Positions 1 to 11,720 of a stretch of DNA of 64,000 nucleotides are shown piece after piece. Every line of letters begins with the position of its first letter. Position 1 is the stretch's first letter. The notes under the pieces are model-generated. The model worked only from the letters and a program-made list of their open reading frames with translations, ran no database searches and was not told the DNA's origin. The translations under genes were made by a program, and so were the position numbers. The DNA is from Calliphora vicina (taxonomy: Eukaryota; Arthropoda; Insecta; Diptera; Calliphoridae), in assembly GCF_958450345.1 (NCBI RefSeq), contig NC_088780.1:110186226-110250225 (forward strand), written 5' to 3'.

Positions 1-2975
1 TTTGAAAATATGAAGTAAAATTATATTCGCCTTATGACGATTTATCTATACGTTTCAGAATAAGAGCGCAATGCTGTTAAATGTCTATCTCTCAAAAAAT
101 AGCCCAGAATGATAGCGCTCAACAATTTTGTCATATCACCATTTAAACTTTAAATATTAAAGTGCTTATTGTTTTTACATTTTGTTAGAATTACTGTACG
201 GATAAGTATAGTAATATATAAGGATTTTAGTTTGCACTTTTTCTGAAGAGTTTAGGCAACACCGCGATTGAAATTCATATTTTTAAATACTTAATGTATG
301 TAAGAAGGGCCAAAGACAGCGGCAGTTGTATCAACCGGATGTTTCTTCCCAATAAAAGAACTTTCGATTACAGCAGACCTGTTACAACAACAACATCGAA
401 TATGTAGACAAGATTGTAAAACATAGTTAAACATATTTGGAATTAATTAATTAATTCGATTATAGGTTAATTATCTAAATTCTAATCAGTCACTGATTTC
501 AATTGGCTCTTGAAGAAATAACAACTTTTAATGGCATGAACAACGTTATGGGCTACAATATTTTACCTACGCTAATAATCTATTGCTCCAACAGAAAAAT
601 TACAAAATATATTTTTAAATCCAAATGGAAATATGTATATTTGGATTTGAATTAACTTAGTAAGAAGAAAACTAAATTCCTTTCTTTACTGTGACGAATT
701 GAATGAGTTTAAAGTTGAATTGTTTTTTTTATATTTTTCTAAATGAACGAACCTCCCTATTAACATGACTTTGAGACCAATGATTTTTGTTCGAAATTGT
801 CACATAATTTGTAATGGATAAATTAAAGACAAATTTAATGATTAAATAATGCTATGCTACCATGCAACGTTTTTTTGTTTTATTTAAAAGATATATGCTT
901 TACCTTTCAAATTGAAAATCGGTAAGACAATTTTAATTTGTGAAATATATTTTTTTTTATTTTAGTGAAAAAGCATACTAAAGTGACTTCCAAAACACTT
1001 AAGTAAATAAAAATCTATTAAAATATGAATCAGTTATACACTTTTTCGGTTTTGCGTGTTCTTTTCTTTTTAAAAAAATAAAGCTGACAGTATTTTTCTT
1101 TAGTTGGGGAGCATTTCGACTTTAAACTACCGTAACTCAGCCATTTTCCAACCGATTACACTGTCCAACAGCATTTTTGGAACAGAATAGCGACCCTATA
1201 ATTCTGAAAGGGCATGTTGAGTAGAGCATTTTTGTAGAATAAACTTATAGTCCAGCTGGTCTGAATTTTTTTTTACAGTGGGTCAAAGTTTTCATTTTTT
1301 GATCGAAGGGAGCAGTATACTAACTGAAAAAAATGTAAGTTAATATCTGAGAGAATTCTTATGGTCAGAGTTATATTATGGAATTTTATGGGGGTAATTT
1401 TTGTGGAAGATCTTAACCCTTTTGCTCCTCTATTTAGGGGTCAATTTGATAATTTTTTTGAGAAAATCAAATAAAGTCCTTTCAAAAAGGACATTTAAGG
1501 ATTCAAATAATCTACGAATATTTTTGCCGGAAAATTTCAGTGGGGGTCACCATTCCGTATTTCACTTCAGAAAAAGTAATACGAAAATTTCTTTCGGAAT
1601 GAAACCACTTTCAGTTTTCAAAGTGGAATTGATATTTATTGTAATTATTTGTTTTTCTGAAATTTTTAATCAATTTCAAATTAAAAACAGAAATACAGAA
1701 TTGTTAAATATTTTTGGAGTTAATAAATTACACTGAATCTGAAGAACCTAAAACGAAATCGATCGTAAATCGACTACGTAATTGAAACCATTCCGATCAA
1801 AATGTGTGTCAGGCCTGATAAATAGGCCACACGTTTTTTTTTTGTGGGACACTTTTAAGTATGTTACTAAAAGGTTATTTTCTCTAGATATGCACAATAT
1901 AAACAATTGTTTCAAAATTATTTCCATAAAAGTGGTAATAAGCGATTTAAAAGTTGTCGAATTTCGGCCACCGGGCGATCCTAGTATATTTAATTATGCC
2001 GAATTATAGAAGTTTTTACAGAACATTTTGATTACAAATACCGTTAGCTTAGTATGCACTTGTGCCAAGTTCACTTTTTATGAAAATTTAGATTTTAATA
2101 AAAAACGAAGGAATAAGTATAACTAGGTGTTTGCGTAGACAAATTTTACAATTATTTTGTTTTTTCTCGTTGTCATACTGTGGTATGCAAACGTGCTAAG
2201 TTCATTTTATTTTGTCAAAATTGCAAATTCATAATTTTGAAATTTATTATACCCTCGACTACTGATATAAAATATGTTGCTACATTGTCTTTTGTAGCAT
2301 AGAGACAAAAAATCAAATAACAGAGTTAAAATAATGCCCAAAATTATTTATTAAAAAGTAAGATGAAAATATTTAAATGAATCAGTTTTAAAGAATTTCG
2401 AAAGCTTTGTATAATTCCTTGAGACAAATAATAAAGTTCTTCAAGGACAAATAATAAAACAATTATCGATCAATTCAAAAGTTTTTACGCTGTCCTGAAA
2501 AATGTGAAACTTCCACTTAAGTTGTTTTGTCAAAAGTCCACAAATTTGTCTATGTGATATTTTAATATTATATTACAAGAGTTTGATAAAAACAAACTTT
2601 ATATAAATATTCCCGAAATTTTGGGTAGATTATCCTACTTACTCTGATTACAGATAATAAATTCAGCTCCTTGTTTTGATTTGTTCATTTCTCATTGCAA
2701 TATTACTATCCTTCCTCATCAAACTAATTCGCTTCACACACACAGAAACACATTAGAAATGTTTCTAGACCAAATAAAACAAAAACAAAAAAAAATACCA
2801 TTGAACAGTTAAGTATCTATGAAGTACATTAATCAACTAAACATTTGCCAAAAATCTCTTTTTTTTTCTATTTCCCTCCCACTACAACAATTTCTACCAA
2901 TTATCAAAACCAAACAAAAAAAAATGTAAAAACCAATCAATCAATCAACCAACAAACAACAACATAAAACTTTAG
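1..2975. other. Upstream intron/intergenic stretch with no gene seen
   Basis: This very AT-rich stretch lies before the first visible Prp39 exon and is probably intron. I saw no coding exon in either strand. It holds one copy of a dispersed repeat (about 1814-1997). The last 250 bases have many CAAC/CAAA runs and a weak pyrimidine tract before the acceptor. Confidence 0.6.
1814..1997 (+). repeat. Dispersed repeat, copy 1 (AGGCCACACG...GATCCTAG)
   Basis: It starts AAATAGGCCACACGTTTTTT and runs through a GTGGGACACTTTTAAG block. A CTCTAGATATGCACAATATA block follows, and it ends with TTTCGGCCACCGGGCGATCC. The same ordered blocks recur in reverse at 13368-13560 and forward at 44958-45290. It has no coding capacity and its family is unknown to me. 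Confidence 0.75.
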
Positions 2976-3250
2976 GTCTTTGAACGTGGCTTGGAAGCAA
3001 TACCACTCTCTGTAGATTTGTGGATTCATTATTTAGCCCATGTCAAATCAAATCATAGTGATGATGAAGACTACATACGTTCCCAATTCGAAAGGGCCGT
3101 TGAGTCTTGCGGTTTTGAATTTCGTTCGGATAAATTGTGGGACGCCTATTTGAAGTGGGAAAATGAAGGAAAACGCTATCAAAATATGGTGAAAATATAT
3201 GATCGTTTAATTGCCATTCCAACACAAGGTTATAGTGGACATTTTGATAA
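2976..3250 (+). CDS. Prp39: Prp39 exon (internal)
   Basis: The acceptor is TTTAG before GTC TTT GAA and the donor is GTAAGT at 3251. It encodes 91 residues plus two bases, with a HAT repeat (FERAVESCGFEFRSDKLWDA). It enters in phase 0 and leaves in phase 2 (AA|T, Asn). Confidence 0.93.
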
Positions 3251-5342
3251 GTAAGTGGAACAAAATTTAAAAGAACTAACAGCAATAATTGATTGTTAAG
3301 CTGAAATACTTATATAATAATATTATTGGAAATATGCATAATTTTAATTTTGTTTTGCAGTTTTCAAGATTTAATAAATCAACACTCCATAACCAGCACC
3401 ATTACACAGGAAGAAATCAAGAAAATACGTACTGAGATAAGGGACTCTGCCGCAACGAAATCCTCCTCACGATCAAAATCACGACGTGCCAGTTCTAAAG
3501 ATAAAGACACTGAAAATAAAGAAAAAGAGAAGGAAAAACAAAAGGAAAATGAAGATGGCATAGATAAAGATAAAGAAAAAGAAAAAACTGATAAAGTTTC
3601 AAATGAAGAAGTAAATGAAAAAGTTGATACGGAATCAACCACTGAAGCCATGGTTACAGAAGATGCTACCGGAGAGGATATAAAATCTCAAAAACCAACA
3701 GACGATTTGGGTGATTTAACAACATTTACCGAAGATGAAATCCATTCGATTAAAGATAAAATCATATCATTAAGGCGTAAAATACACAAAAGCACAGTGT
3801 CAGCCATTACGGCACGCTGGACATTCGAAGAAGGCATTAAGAGGCCCTATTTCCACGTAAAGCCCTTGGAAAGATGCCAGCTGAAAAATTGGAAAGATTA
3901 TTTAGACTTCGAAATTGAAAAGGGTGATCGCAAACGTATTCTAGTGCTGTTCGAAAGATGTTTAATAGCCTGTGCTTTGTACGATGAATTTTGGCTTAAA
4001 ATGATACGTTACTTAGAAACCATAATCGATCATCCAGGCATACCGACCATCACCAGCGATGTCTACCGTCGGGCATGTGAAATCCATCATCCCGACAAAC
4101 CCAGTCTACATCTGATGTGGGCAGCATTTGAGGAATGTCAAAATAATTTCGACAGAGCTGCCGAAATCTTGGTGAATTTGGAAAAGAGAGTGCCCAATCT
4201 GTTGCAGGTGGCTTACAGGCGGATCAACGTTGAACGCAGACGTGGCGATTATGAAAAATGTAAAAGTTTATATGAACATTATATAAATACAGCTAAAAAT
4301 AAAAATATAGCCGGCAGTTTGGCTATTAAATATGCTAGATTTTTAAATAAAATTTGTCAAGATTTAGAGGGTGGCTTAAAGGTTTTACGACAAGCGCTCG
4401 ACAAGGACAGCGCTAACACACGTGTGGCCTTGCAAATGATCGATTTGGCTTTGCAACGTTCCACGGTCGACGAGGACGAAGTTGTCTTGATAATGGATAA
4501 ATTTATGGCCCGAGAAAACATAGAACCCGAACAAAAAGTCCTATTTGCTCAGCGTAAGGTAGAATTTTTAGAAGATTTTGGTAATTCGGCAAAAGGATTA
4601 CAGGATGCACAAAGAGCTTTGCAATTAGCTTTAAATAAAGCTAATGAAGCCAAAAAGAAACGGTAAGTTTATTTTATTAACAATTTAAAGATGTGTGCTT
4701 AATTAAAAATGAGGGCATAATACAACTGTCCATATCTAATTATCAAAACTGATTGGTTTTAAAGTGATATAGATGAGTTTGGACAATTTCATTGAGACCT
4801 AGGTTTTAAATAATTCTTCAAAATTAATACATTTAAATTTGATTTAACAATCTGTATAGGCACCTGTGTATGTTGAACATAATAAGTCCTTAAATTAATT
4901 ATAGACTTGTTGAACATACATATATATTCGACATTGTTTAGAGAATTTTGCTATTGAAAAATTTGTTTAATCATTCCATAGTAATTAACTGAGTGAGCCC
5001 ATTTTCCAACCATAATAATTTAAAATTATTTTCTTTTATCGAAACAAAACAATTAATAAACTTTTAATTCACAGTGAAAATAGTCCTAGCCGTAAATCTG
5101 GTCATAAAGATGCCTCTTCAATTTCTGCCTCTACGCAGTCGGCCTATAACAATGGATCGTCATCGGGGACGGCCGGTTATAATTATGGTTCTGGCAATTC
5201 ATCAGCCTACTACGCCCAACCGAATAGCAGTGCTTCATATCCGCAGCAACAACAATCCTATGACAGTTATTACAATCATTGGCAGTACAATACTGGCTAT
5301 AGCGGTTATGGTCAATGGAGTGGTTATTCTAATTACTATTAA
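2976..5342 (+). CDS. Prp39: Prp39 pre-mRNA processing factor, 3' part (three exons)
   Basis: This is the C-terminal 614 residues of the U1 snRNP-associated splicing factor Prp39, which helps 5' splice-site recognition in the nucleus. The exons are 2976-3250, 3361-4662 and 5075-5342. All junctions are AG/GT and the phases agree (0, 2, 2). The protein shows HAT-type helical repeats, for example the stretches beginning VFERGLEAIPLSVDLW and ERCLIACALYDEFWLKM. A long Lys/Glu/Asp-rich insert interrupts the repeats (about 3470-3700). The tail is rich in Tyr, Gly, Ser and Gln and ends GYSNYY. Sequence similarity to the fly and vertebrate Prp39 family is clear. The 5' exons are not visible in 1-2975, so they must lie upstream of the window. 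Confidence 0.93.
3361..4662 (+). CDS. Prp39: Prp39 exon (internal, main HAT-repeat exon)
   Basis: The acceptor is TTTTGCAG and the donor is GTAAGT at 4663. It is 1302 bp long and phase-neutral. It starts with NFQDLINQH, passes through a charged low-complexity insert with repeated KEKEKEK-type runs, and then carries the C-terminal HAT repeats. Its Lys/Glu codons explain the open but meaningless antisense frame at 3379-3651. Confidence 0.93.
5075..5342 (+). CDS. Prp39: Prp39 terminal coding exon
   Basis: The acceptor is TTCACAG and the stop TAA is at 5340-5342. It encodes a Ser/Tyr/Gly/Gln-rich disordered tail containing a short polyQ (PQQQQSYDSYY) and ending in repeated Gly-Tyr pairs. Reading this exon in another frame gives a false 100-residue ORF. 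An AT-rich 3' UTR follows. Confidence 0.9.
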
Positions 5343-6199
5343 AATAAAATTAAAAACAACAACAACAAACAACTAATTTTATTACATTAACAAACAACAA
5401 ATGATTTTTTTTTTGAAATTTAATCTTATAATAATTATTAAATAATTATATACATACAAATTTTCTTTTTTTATTAGTGTTATTTTTCATTTAAATCCTA
5501 AGATTTAGTTTCTCTTACGTTTTGCGTTGCTGACCAAGAGTATATAAATATATATACAAACTTAATTAATTTTCTCTTTATATATGTTATATATTATAAT
5601 CGTATACATAAAACCATTTCTAGGTCATATAAATATAATTGTTTTAAGATTTGTCTATATATAAAAAACAATTTCTTATTCATATATTTCATTATATTTA
5701 ACAAAATAATAATACATACTTAGTTGTATTTTTTTATTAAATTTTAAAATATGTTTCTATTTTACTGTTCTGATCTCCCTTTCTCTGAAAGAGTGAGAAT
5801 TCAAAAGTCATGCAGTTGTTTAAAATTTCATACACTTACAACAACTCCCTGTAATGAGTGAGTTCTTTTTTATCTGGGCATTGTAAACACGTACATTAAC
5901 CAAAAAACATTGAAAAATAAATAATAAAAAATACTTTGAATGCAATTTTTTTTTTGTTCATTTGTAAAGTTTAGTGTGCATTTTTAGTTGAACACAAAAA
6001 TAAATAAATATCACAATAAAATCATACAAGTAGTGCAAATAAATGTTATATTTGGGAATAATTTAATATGGGTTTTTTTTTATAAAAATGGTTGTCTGTA
6101 AGTCGTTCAGTAATGTATGTCATATTAGATGAGCTGAACAATTACAGATATCTTATAACAGCTAAAACTATATGCGCGACTAGTAAGCATTAAACCTGT

Positions 6200-6915
6200 T
6201 GCGCCATCCCGAACTAAAGTTTTTCTCCGAGTCTGCTATGGGCGACCTCGAAGTCTATTATTCATGCGGTATTGATGGCTTCTCTATGAATGTCGTTCAA
6301 AGCTACCGTATACGAATTGCGATTCAATGGATCATGCACATATGTAGTATGTTCTCCTCGTATACACGAAGGTCCTTCCGGAGGGAGGCTCAAGCTGTGT
6401 GAGTTTGAATCTAGAGTGAATCCTCCGATGACATCCCCCAGGAGGAACAGTTTTGACAAAATTTGTGTTCCTTTACTATGACAGCTCGTAATTCAGAATT
6501 TCGGCAGCTTTGAGAATCTTTCTCCCCTGGGTACATCTCAACGAAGGTGAACCCACTGTATCAACCAATCACCTTGTAGGTAGTCTACAAGGTTTCTTTA
6601 TCCATGCCCCATTTCCATTTCTTCCGGCTAGAAAGTCCCCTACTTCTGCTGGGAAGTGCGCACTACGAATAATAGACTAGTTGGGATGAAGCGAGCGGCA
6701 TTTGCTGTGACGGTTTCTCGGAACTTGCTCTCTGCTTGGTGTATGTTGTAGGATGTTGCGAATTCTCTGAATCCGTGCCAGTCTTCTTTACGCAGAAAAT
6801 ATGAAAAACTGCGGTGAAGATGAAATTGTCATTTACATGACCTGCAGTGACAGTTGAAAGTACAAGTCTACCTGCAGGCTTACCGATCATCCAATGACCC
6901 GTTGAAACTGACATT
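6200..6915 (-). mobile_element. Degraded non-LTR retrotransposon fragment (tentative)
   Basis: This block is clearly less AT-rich than its surroundings. On the minus strand, broken frames give DWHGFREF followed downstream by AESKFRETVTANAARFIP. That resembles the linker between endonuclease and reverse transcriptase in I/LOA-type LINEs, where a W-x-x-F segment is followed by F-R-x-x-x-x-x-A-A-x-x-I-P. Frameshifts and stops break every frame. No RT motif is visible, so the assignment rests on this short pattern and on composition. Confidence 0.4.
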
Positions 6916-7463
6916 AACTTTGAAATGTGCTTCAGATTTCTATTTAAAAGTTGTATATAGGGTCTCTCATTGTATTCGGGTCACATTTTTCTGTCAATTT
7001 TGAATATAACACTTAATAGGAACATGCGAGAATTTTTTATTTTTGGGATTCCCTTATTCTATCTCGAATAAAATATGTACATATCGATGGCTTAATATAG
7101 AAGGTCGCATCTCGTTTTTTTACATATTCTGGTAGACAAAACTCTAATAGAACTCCCTTAAAAAATTCAGTTTCCTATGTTGACGAATAACAGATTTACA
7201 GTAATTATTAAAAAGCCCTAACTTTCAATGAAAAACCCCTAACTCATTTAAAGTTGAATGCATATTTTTTTGGTTTATATTAAAACAAACCACTTTTCTA
7301 AAAATATTCGGTCCGAATAATATTAACTTTGATCCCCTTAAAGCATTATATATGTATTTTCATTTCTGTAATAATTTTAATGGAATATGAAAATAATTTA
7401 AATCTACACGAATCTAAATTCAAAAATTTCAAAATTGTGGGAACATTTAGATACATATATGTA

Positions 7464-8340
7464 CATTAGAGTTGATTTCAAAAATCTGATTTGCGGGTAT
7501 CATCATTTTTCTGAAGGTTTTTGCGTAAATAAAAATAATGGCATCCTTTTTTTTGGAAAATTTTCACTCCTTGTGGTGGTTCAACGCACCTAAAGACGCG
7601 CATTTTGAGCACATTTTTCTGTAGAGCAAAAACGGTTGAATATATTGCAAATCTGATTTCACCAGTCCATTATGCATCAAAAATTAATACAATTGATGTT
7701 TTTTGAATCCTTAAAAATAGTTCCGAAAACCCACAACAGGGGGCGCAAATATCATAAAAAAATCAAAAAAGAATTTTAGTTTTTTTTAAACATTCTCGAT
7801 GAAAAGGCATTTTAAACTAAGCAAAACGGCACCAATATTTCCTTTCTATCACCAACCATTAAAAAGTTATGAGGCTTCAAAGTTATTTATTTAACATGAA
7901 AATAAGAATTGGAAAAAAGTTTAGAAATTTTTTTTATTAGTTTGCCTTAACAAAACATTTTTGAAGCCACATAACTTTTTAACGTGTTGTGATAGAAAGG
8001 AAATATTGGTGCCGTTTTGATAAGCTTAAAATGCATTTTTATCGTACATGTTTAAAAAATCTAAAATTCTTTTTTTTTATGAATTTTGCGTCTCCTGTTG
8101 TGAATTTTTGGAACTATTTTTAAGGATTCAAAGAACATCAATTGTATTAATTTTTGATGTAGAATGGACTCGTGAAATCAGATTTGCAATATATTCAACC
8201 GTTTTTGCTCTACAGAAAAATGTGCTCAAAATGCGCGTCTTTAGGTGAGTTGGACCACTACAAGGAGTCAAATTTTCCAAAAAAAAGACGCCATTATTTT
8301 TATTTACGCAAAAAACCTTCAGAAAAATTATGATACCCTA
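7464..8340. mobile_element. Long palindromic foldback element, right terminus missing
   Basis: The left end is TA followed by CATTAGAGTTGATTTC, the terminus shared with the elements at 12568, 28528 and 47435. From about 7490 (GGGTATCATCATTTTTCTG) the sequence is repeated in reverse complement and ends near 8340 (AAATTATGATACCC). The centre is near 7900. Arms of about 400 bp are close to identical. Roughly 30 bp matching the left tip is absent on the right. There is no credible ORF; the 66-residue frame at 8048 is just arm sequence. Confidence 0.8.
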
Positions 8341-10631
8341 AAAACAAAAGTTAGATTAATAGTTTATATTTTGAAATAGTGTTTTGTGATATTAGTTCAC
8401 ATTTACATATGTTTTAAGCAAATCAATTTAATAAAAGAAAAATGTTATGAATAAGTGAATAAGTAAAAAAAATGCAGGAATAATCTTATTTAACAGAGTG
8501 TTTGATTGAAGGTAAGTGGTGTGGTTTGTGAAATTTAAAGGGATCCCCGTAAATATATAGGCATGGGAGATTATGGTAGGGAAAGGGCAAAATAGGAGTG
8601 AACATCTAACTCCACTTCATAGGTGTTACATTTAATAGTAGTATGTAGAATGATCAAAAATTTATTGTGACAGTTCTTTGGGCCATAACGAAGGGAGGTT
8701 CTCACACCGTGAGTAAGATACATGTATGTGAGCTGGTCGGCACCTAATTCGTTATGGCGCTTTTTCGGGACTCGTAACAAATGTTTATAAAATTAGTGTT
8801 AATAAATGCTCTTTTTTACAAAAATGTGTGAACTTTGTGAAATTTCCAGTAGATAAAAAAAAGATTGGAGTAATATACATTTCTTTTACATATTTCTGTA
8901 GTTTGACATAAGGTAACTGATTGACAACTATCCCTAATAATTCTACCTGGTTGATTATGCCACGATAAAAATATATTTATGTTTTAATGTAGTTTAATAG
9001 CTGGAAATAAAAATTTCAAAAGGGATTATTATCAATATAAACCAAATGTAGTGGTTTCGGACAGCCAATGGATGTGAACACTTTCAAATAAACATACATA
9101 TGTGCATTTGTAAGTATGCATGGGTAACACAATAATAATTTCAATAAAATCGATTCAAAAGCAATGTGAACATATTTTTGCCATAGGGTCATAATCATGA
9201 TAAATATTATCTTGATAATCATTTGCATGTGAATGCTCTATTAATATTAAAAAACCTTTCCAATTACACACTTCCGTTTCCTTTGTTGTCTGTCGCTTTA
9301 TTGAAATTAACATTTATAATCTGGCAACTGTGTTTTTTTTTCCGTTGTTTTTTCTTTCTTTATACTTATTTGTTTTGTCAAAAATACAACCCTGCTGTTC
9401 TTGTTAGTGTAATGTGTTTTGCCGCGATTTAAACGTTGAAGTAAAAATTCGTTGTTTGTGTGGAAAATTATATAAAATCCCATTCATTTAATGAAAAAAT
9501 ACGCTAACTATTTATTAAATCGTTGTATTGATTGTAACGTTCTAACGTTTTTCTTAGGGTTAATGTTATTTATGTGCTACAATAAATGTCATCTAATTGA
9601 AATCTTAGTTGTGTTGTTCGGTTGAAGATTTGTTGTTCTTGTGAAAAATGTAATAAAAAGTGTTATATTTAAAGTCCAAAAAAGCATTCAGTGGTTAGAA
9701 TTGTAATATGTATTGTTAAAATAAAATTATTTAATTTTAGTAAATTTCTGTTCCTATTCGGTAAAATATGTATGTGAACTAGGGATGCCAAGCAAGACGG
9801 GGTTTTACAAATTCCGGGTTTCGGAATTTTATAATAATAAATCCCAGGATTTTCGTTTCACATCAAAAAATTATGAAATTTAACAATAAAAACTATTTAT
9901 TTCATAAATATATTTAAGTAAAAATATAAAAAACAAAAACTAATTCATTGAATTAAAATAAATTTGACACAAAATATATTTCATATTTATCTACGTATTT
10001 ATGACAGTAAGAAATCTATAAAAAAAACTGAAAATCATAGATGACAACTTGTTAGGTAACTGAGAGGCAGAAACCTAAGTTCAAGGCGAATTTATACAAG
10101 GTGGAGTCAGTCAAACAGCTGATTACGCTATAAGTTTGTCATTCCTTTTGTAATTTCCACAATATAATTTTCCGACCCTATAAAGTATATCAGCCCAATT
10201 ATGAAAAAAAAATTCCCCGGGAGTTTTGAATATTTTAAAACCGAAATATCGTTTTTTATGAAACTCTAATAAGCATGTATTTTCAGAATTTTGTTTGTTT
10301 GTTCATATATTTATTGTTTATTTTATTCATAAATTTCTTAATTGTAATAAATGATTTAATTTGTTTTTGTTGTTTTATATTAATGTAGTTAAAAAATAAT
10401 TTTCCGTTTTCATTTCAATAATAAAAAAAATAGTTTTCTTAAATATCCATAGCACTTACAAATTTATATTGATACAAATAATTAAAACTCATTAGGAAAA
10501 TCAAGAATTCATACGTTCCAATGAAAACTTAAAATTGATTACGCTTTACATAAAAACTATATAAATTCAAAAATAAAAAAATTATATAATCTATTGTTTT
10601 ATGTAAAAAAAAAAATACAAAAACAAGCCAT

Positions 10632-11720
10632 TTACAAGATGGGATGATACCAAACTATTTTTCCACTCTTACAACCACTGACCAGTAAAGGTTCGCGTGG
10701 ACTAAATTTCGTACTAAGAACAATATCGTCGTGAACTTTTAGTTCTTTGAGAACATGCAAAGTGCGTGGACTTTGTTTGATGCTATTGATTTCTTGAAAA
10801 TGTCTAGGATACTCTGAGCAAATTTCACTATAGCCCAGAAACCTCACGCCATTATCGTAAGGTGAGCATACAATACGACCATCTGCGGAAAAACTGGGTT
10901 CTTTGATGAAACCTTTGCCTATGTTGGGTTCTTGTATATAGTACATAAGTTTCTTAGGATTTTGAAAGATTTTACGTTCACGATGGTAGCTGTTACGTTT
11001 GGGAGGTACTGCTATAGGACGTACACGTTCAAAGGGTACATAGGGGGGAGAATCACTGCTGGAAGTGCTACTGCCGTCTGTAGATGTGGCCAGATCGGAG
11101 AAAGAAGAACGCCCACGTCTAGATGGTAAATCGCTTGAGCGTGCATTAGATAAATCTGAGTTAGTGTTACGCGATGCTGCCGCTGGCAAGACACCGCTAC
11201 TTATGGCATAAACGTAATTGTAGCCGGTAACAGCATTTGAGTTGCGTGCACGATTTTGCCTAATAGCACGTTCGTGGACGGTAACTTCTGCCGCCCATAT
11301 ATCGGGTACAAATGATTCAGGTCGTTGGTGTATGGCTTGCTGTTGTTGCTGCTGCTGTTGATTGCTTGCAGAAGTTGTGGTATTGGTATTGGCATTGGAG
11401 GTGGAGCTTGTAGATTGTACAGAGGATGGTGGCGGTGGGGGTAAACGAGACAAAGATAATCGTGAGCGTACAGTACGTTGTCTACGATTTATACTAAATA
11501 GGACATCATCAGAATCGCCACTTTCTTCGCCTAAACCATTACGTGTCTCATCGTCACTGTCACATTGTAATTTACGCTTACGTCTCGAACTAATGTGCTC
11601 ATCTTTGATACGTTCTGTGATGTCACCAGGCTCTTCATTAATATCGTGTATACATGACCATTCGGTTTTTTCATCATAGCTTATATTACGACTTAGTATT
11701 GAATGTCCTTGAGGATGGAT
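10632..11720 (-). CDS. DCAF10: DCAF10 exon 5 (terminal)
   Basis: The acceptor is TTAAAG and the stop is at 10634-10632. It encodes residues 274-635: an acidic Ser/Asp segment, the Pro/Ser/Asn/Gln low-complexity middle, and the conserved C-terminal WD blade region. The frame is open well upstream of the internal Met at 11453. Antisense and shifted frames here are shadows. Confidence 0.94.
   Translation of the reverse strand: MHPQGHSILSRNISYDEKTEWSCIHDINEEPGDITERIKDEHISSRRKRKLQCDSDDETRNGLGEESGDSDDVLFSINRRQRTVRSRLSLSRLPPPPPSSVQSTSSTSNANTNTTTSASNQQQQQQQQAIHQRPESFVPDIWAAEVTVHERAIRQNRARNSNAVTGYNYVYAISSGVLPAAASRNTNSDLSNARSSDLPSRRGRSSFSDLATSTDGSSTSSSDSPPYVPFERVRPIAVPPKRNSYHRERKIFQNPKKLMYYIQEPNIGKGFIKEPSFSADGRIVCSPYDNGVRFLGYSEICSEYPRHFQEINSIKQSPRTLHVLKELKVHDDIVLSTKFSPREPLLVSGCKSGKIVWYHPIL

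Larger units (their letters stand above)
5343..10631. other. Intergenic region between Prp39 and DCAF10
   Basis: Apart from the 3' UTRs of the two convergent genes, this region holds a degraded LINE-like patch (6200-6920), a long palindrome (7464-8340) and AT-rich unassigned sequence. I found no additional coding exon. A less AT-rich patch at about 8560-8790 has no recognisable protein or repeat relationship elsewhere in the window. Confidence 0.6.

Noticed and set aside
1401..1736. 111-residue + ORF at the left end
   Set aside because: Leu/Phe/Asn/Lys-rich AT-biased frame without ATG context or similarity; probable intron.
3379..3651. 90-residue minus-strand Ser/Phe-rich ORF
   Set aside because: Antisense shadow of the Lys/Glu-rich Prp39 insert.
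9780..10260. Possible third hAT element (TAGGGATGCCAAG... CCCCGGGAG)
   Set aside because: The GGGATG start and CCCGGGAG words recall the hAT family, but no target duplication or matching right end was found; the right part instead matches the CAGCCCAATTATGAA MITE.
11362..11679. 105-residue + strand ORF
   Set aside because: It is antisense to the well-conserved DCAF10 terminal exon; its composition mirrors Ser/Asp codons of that exon.
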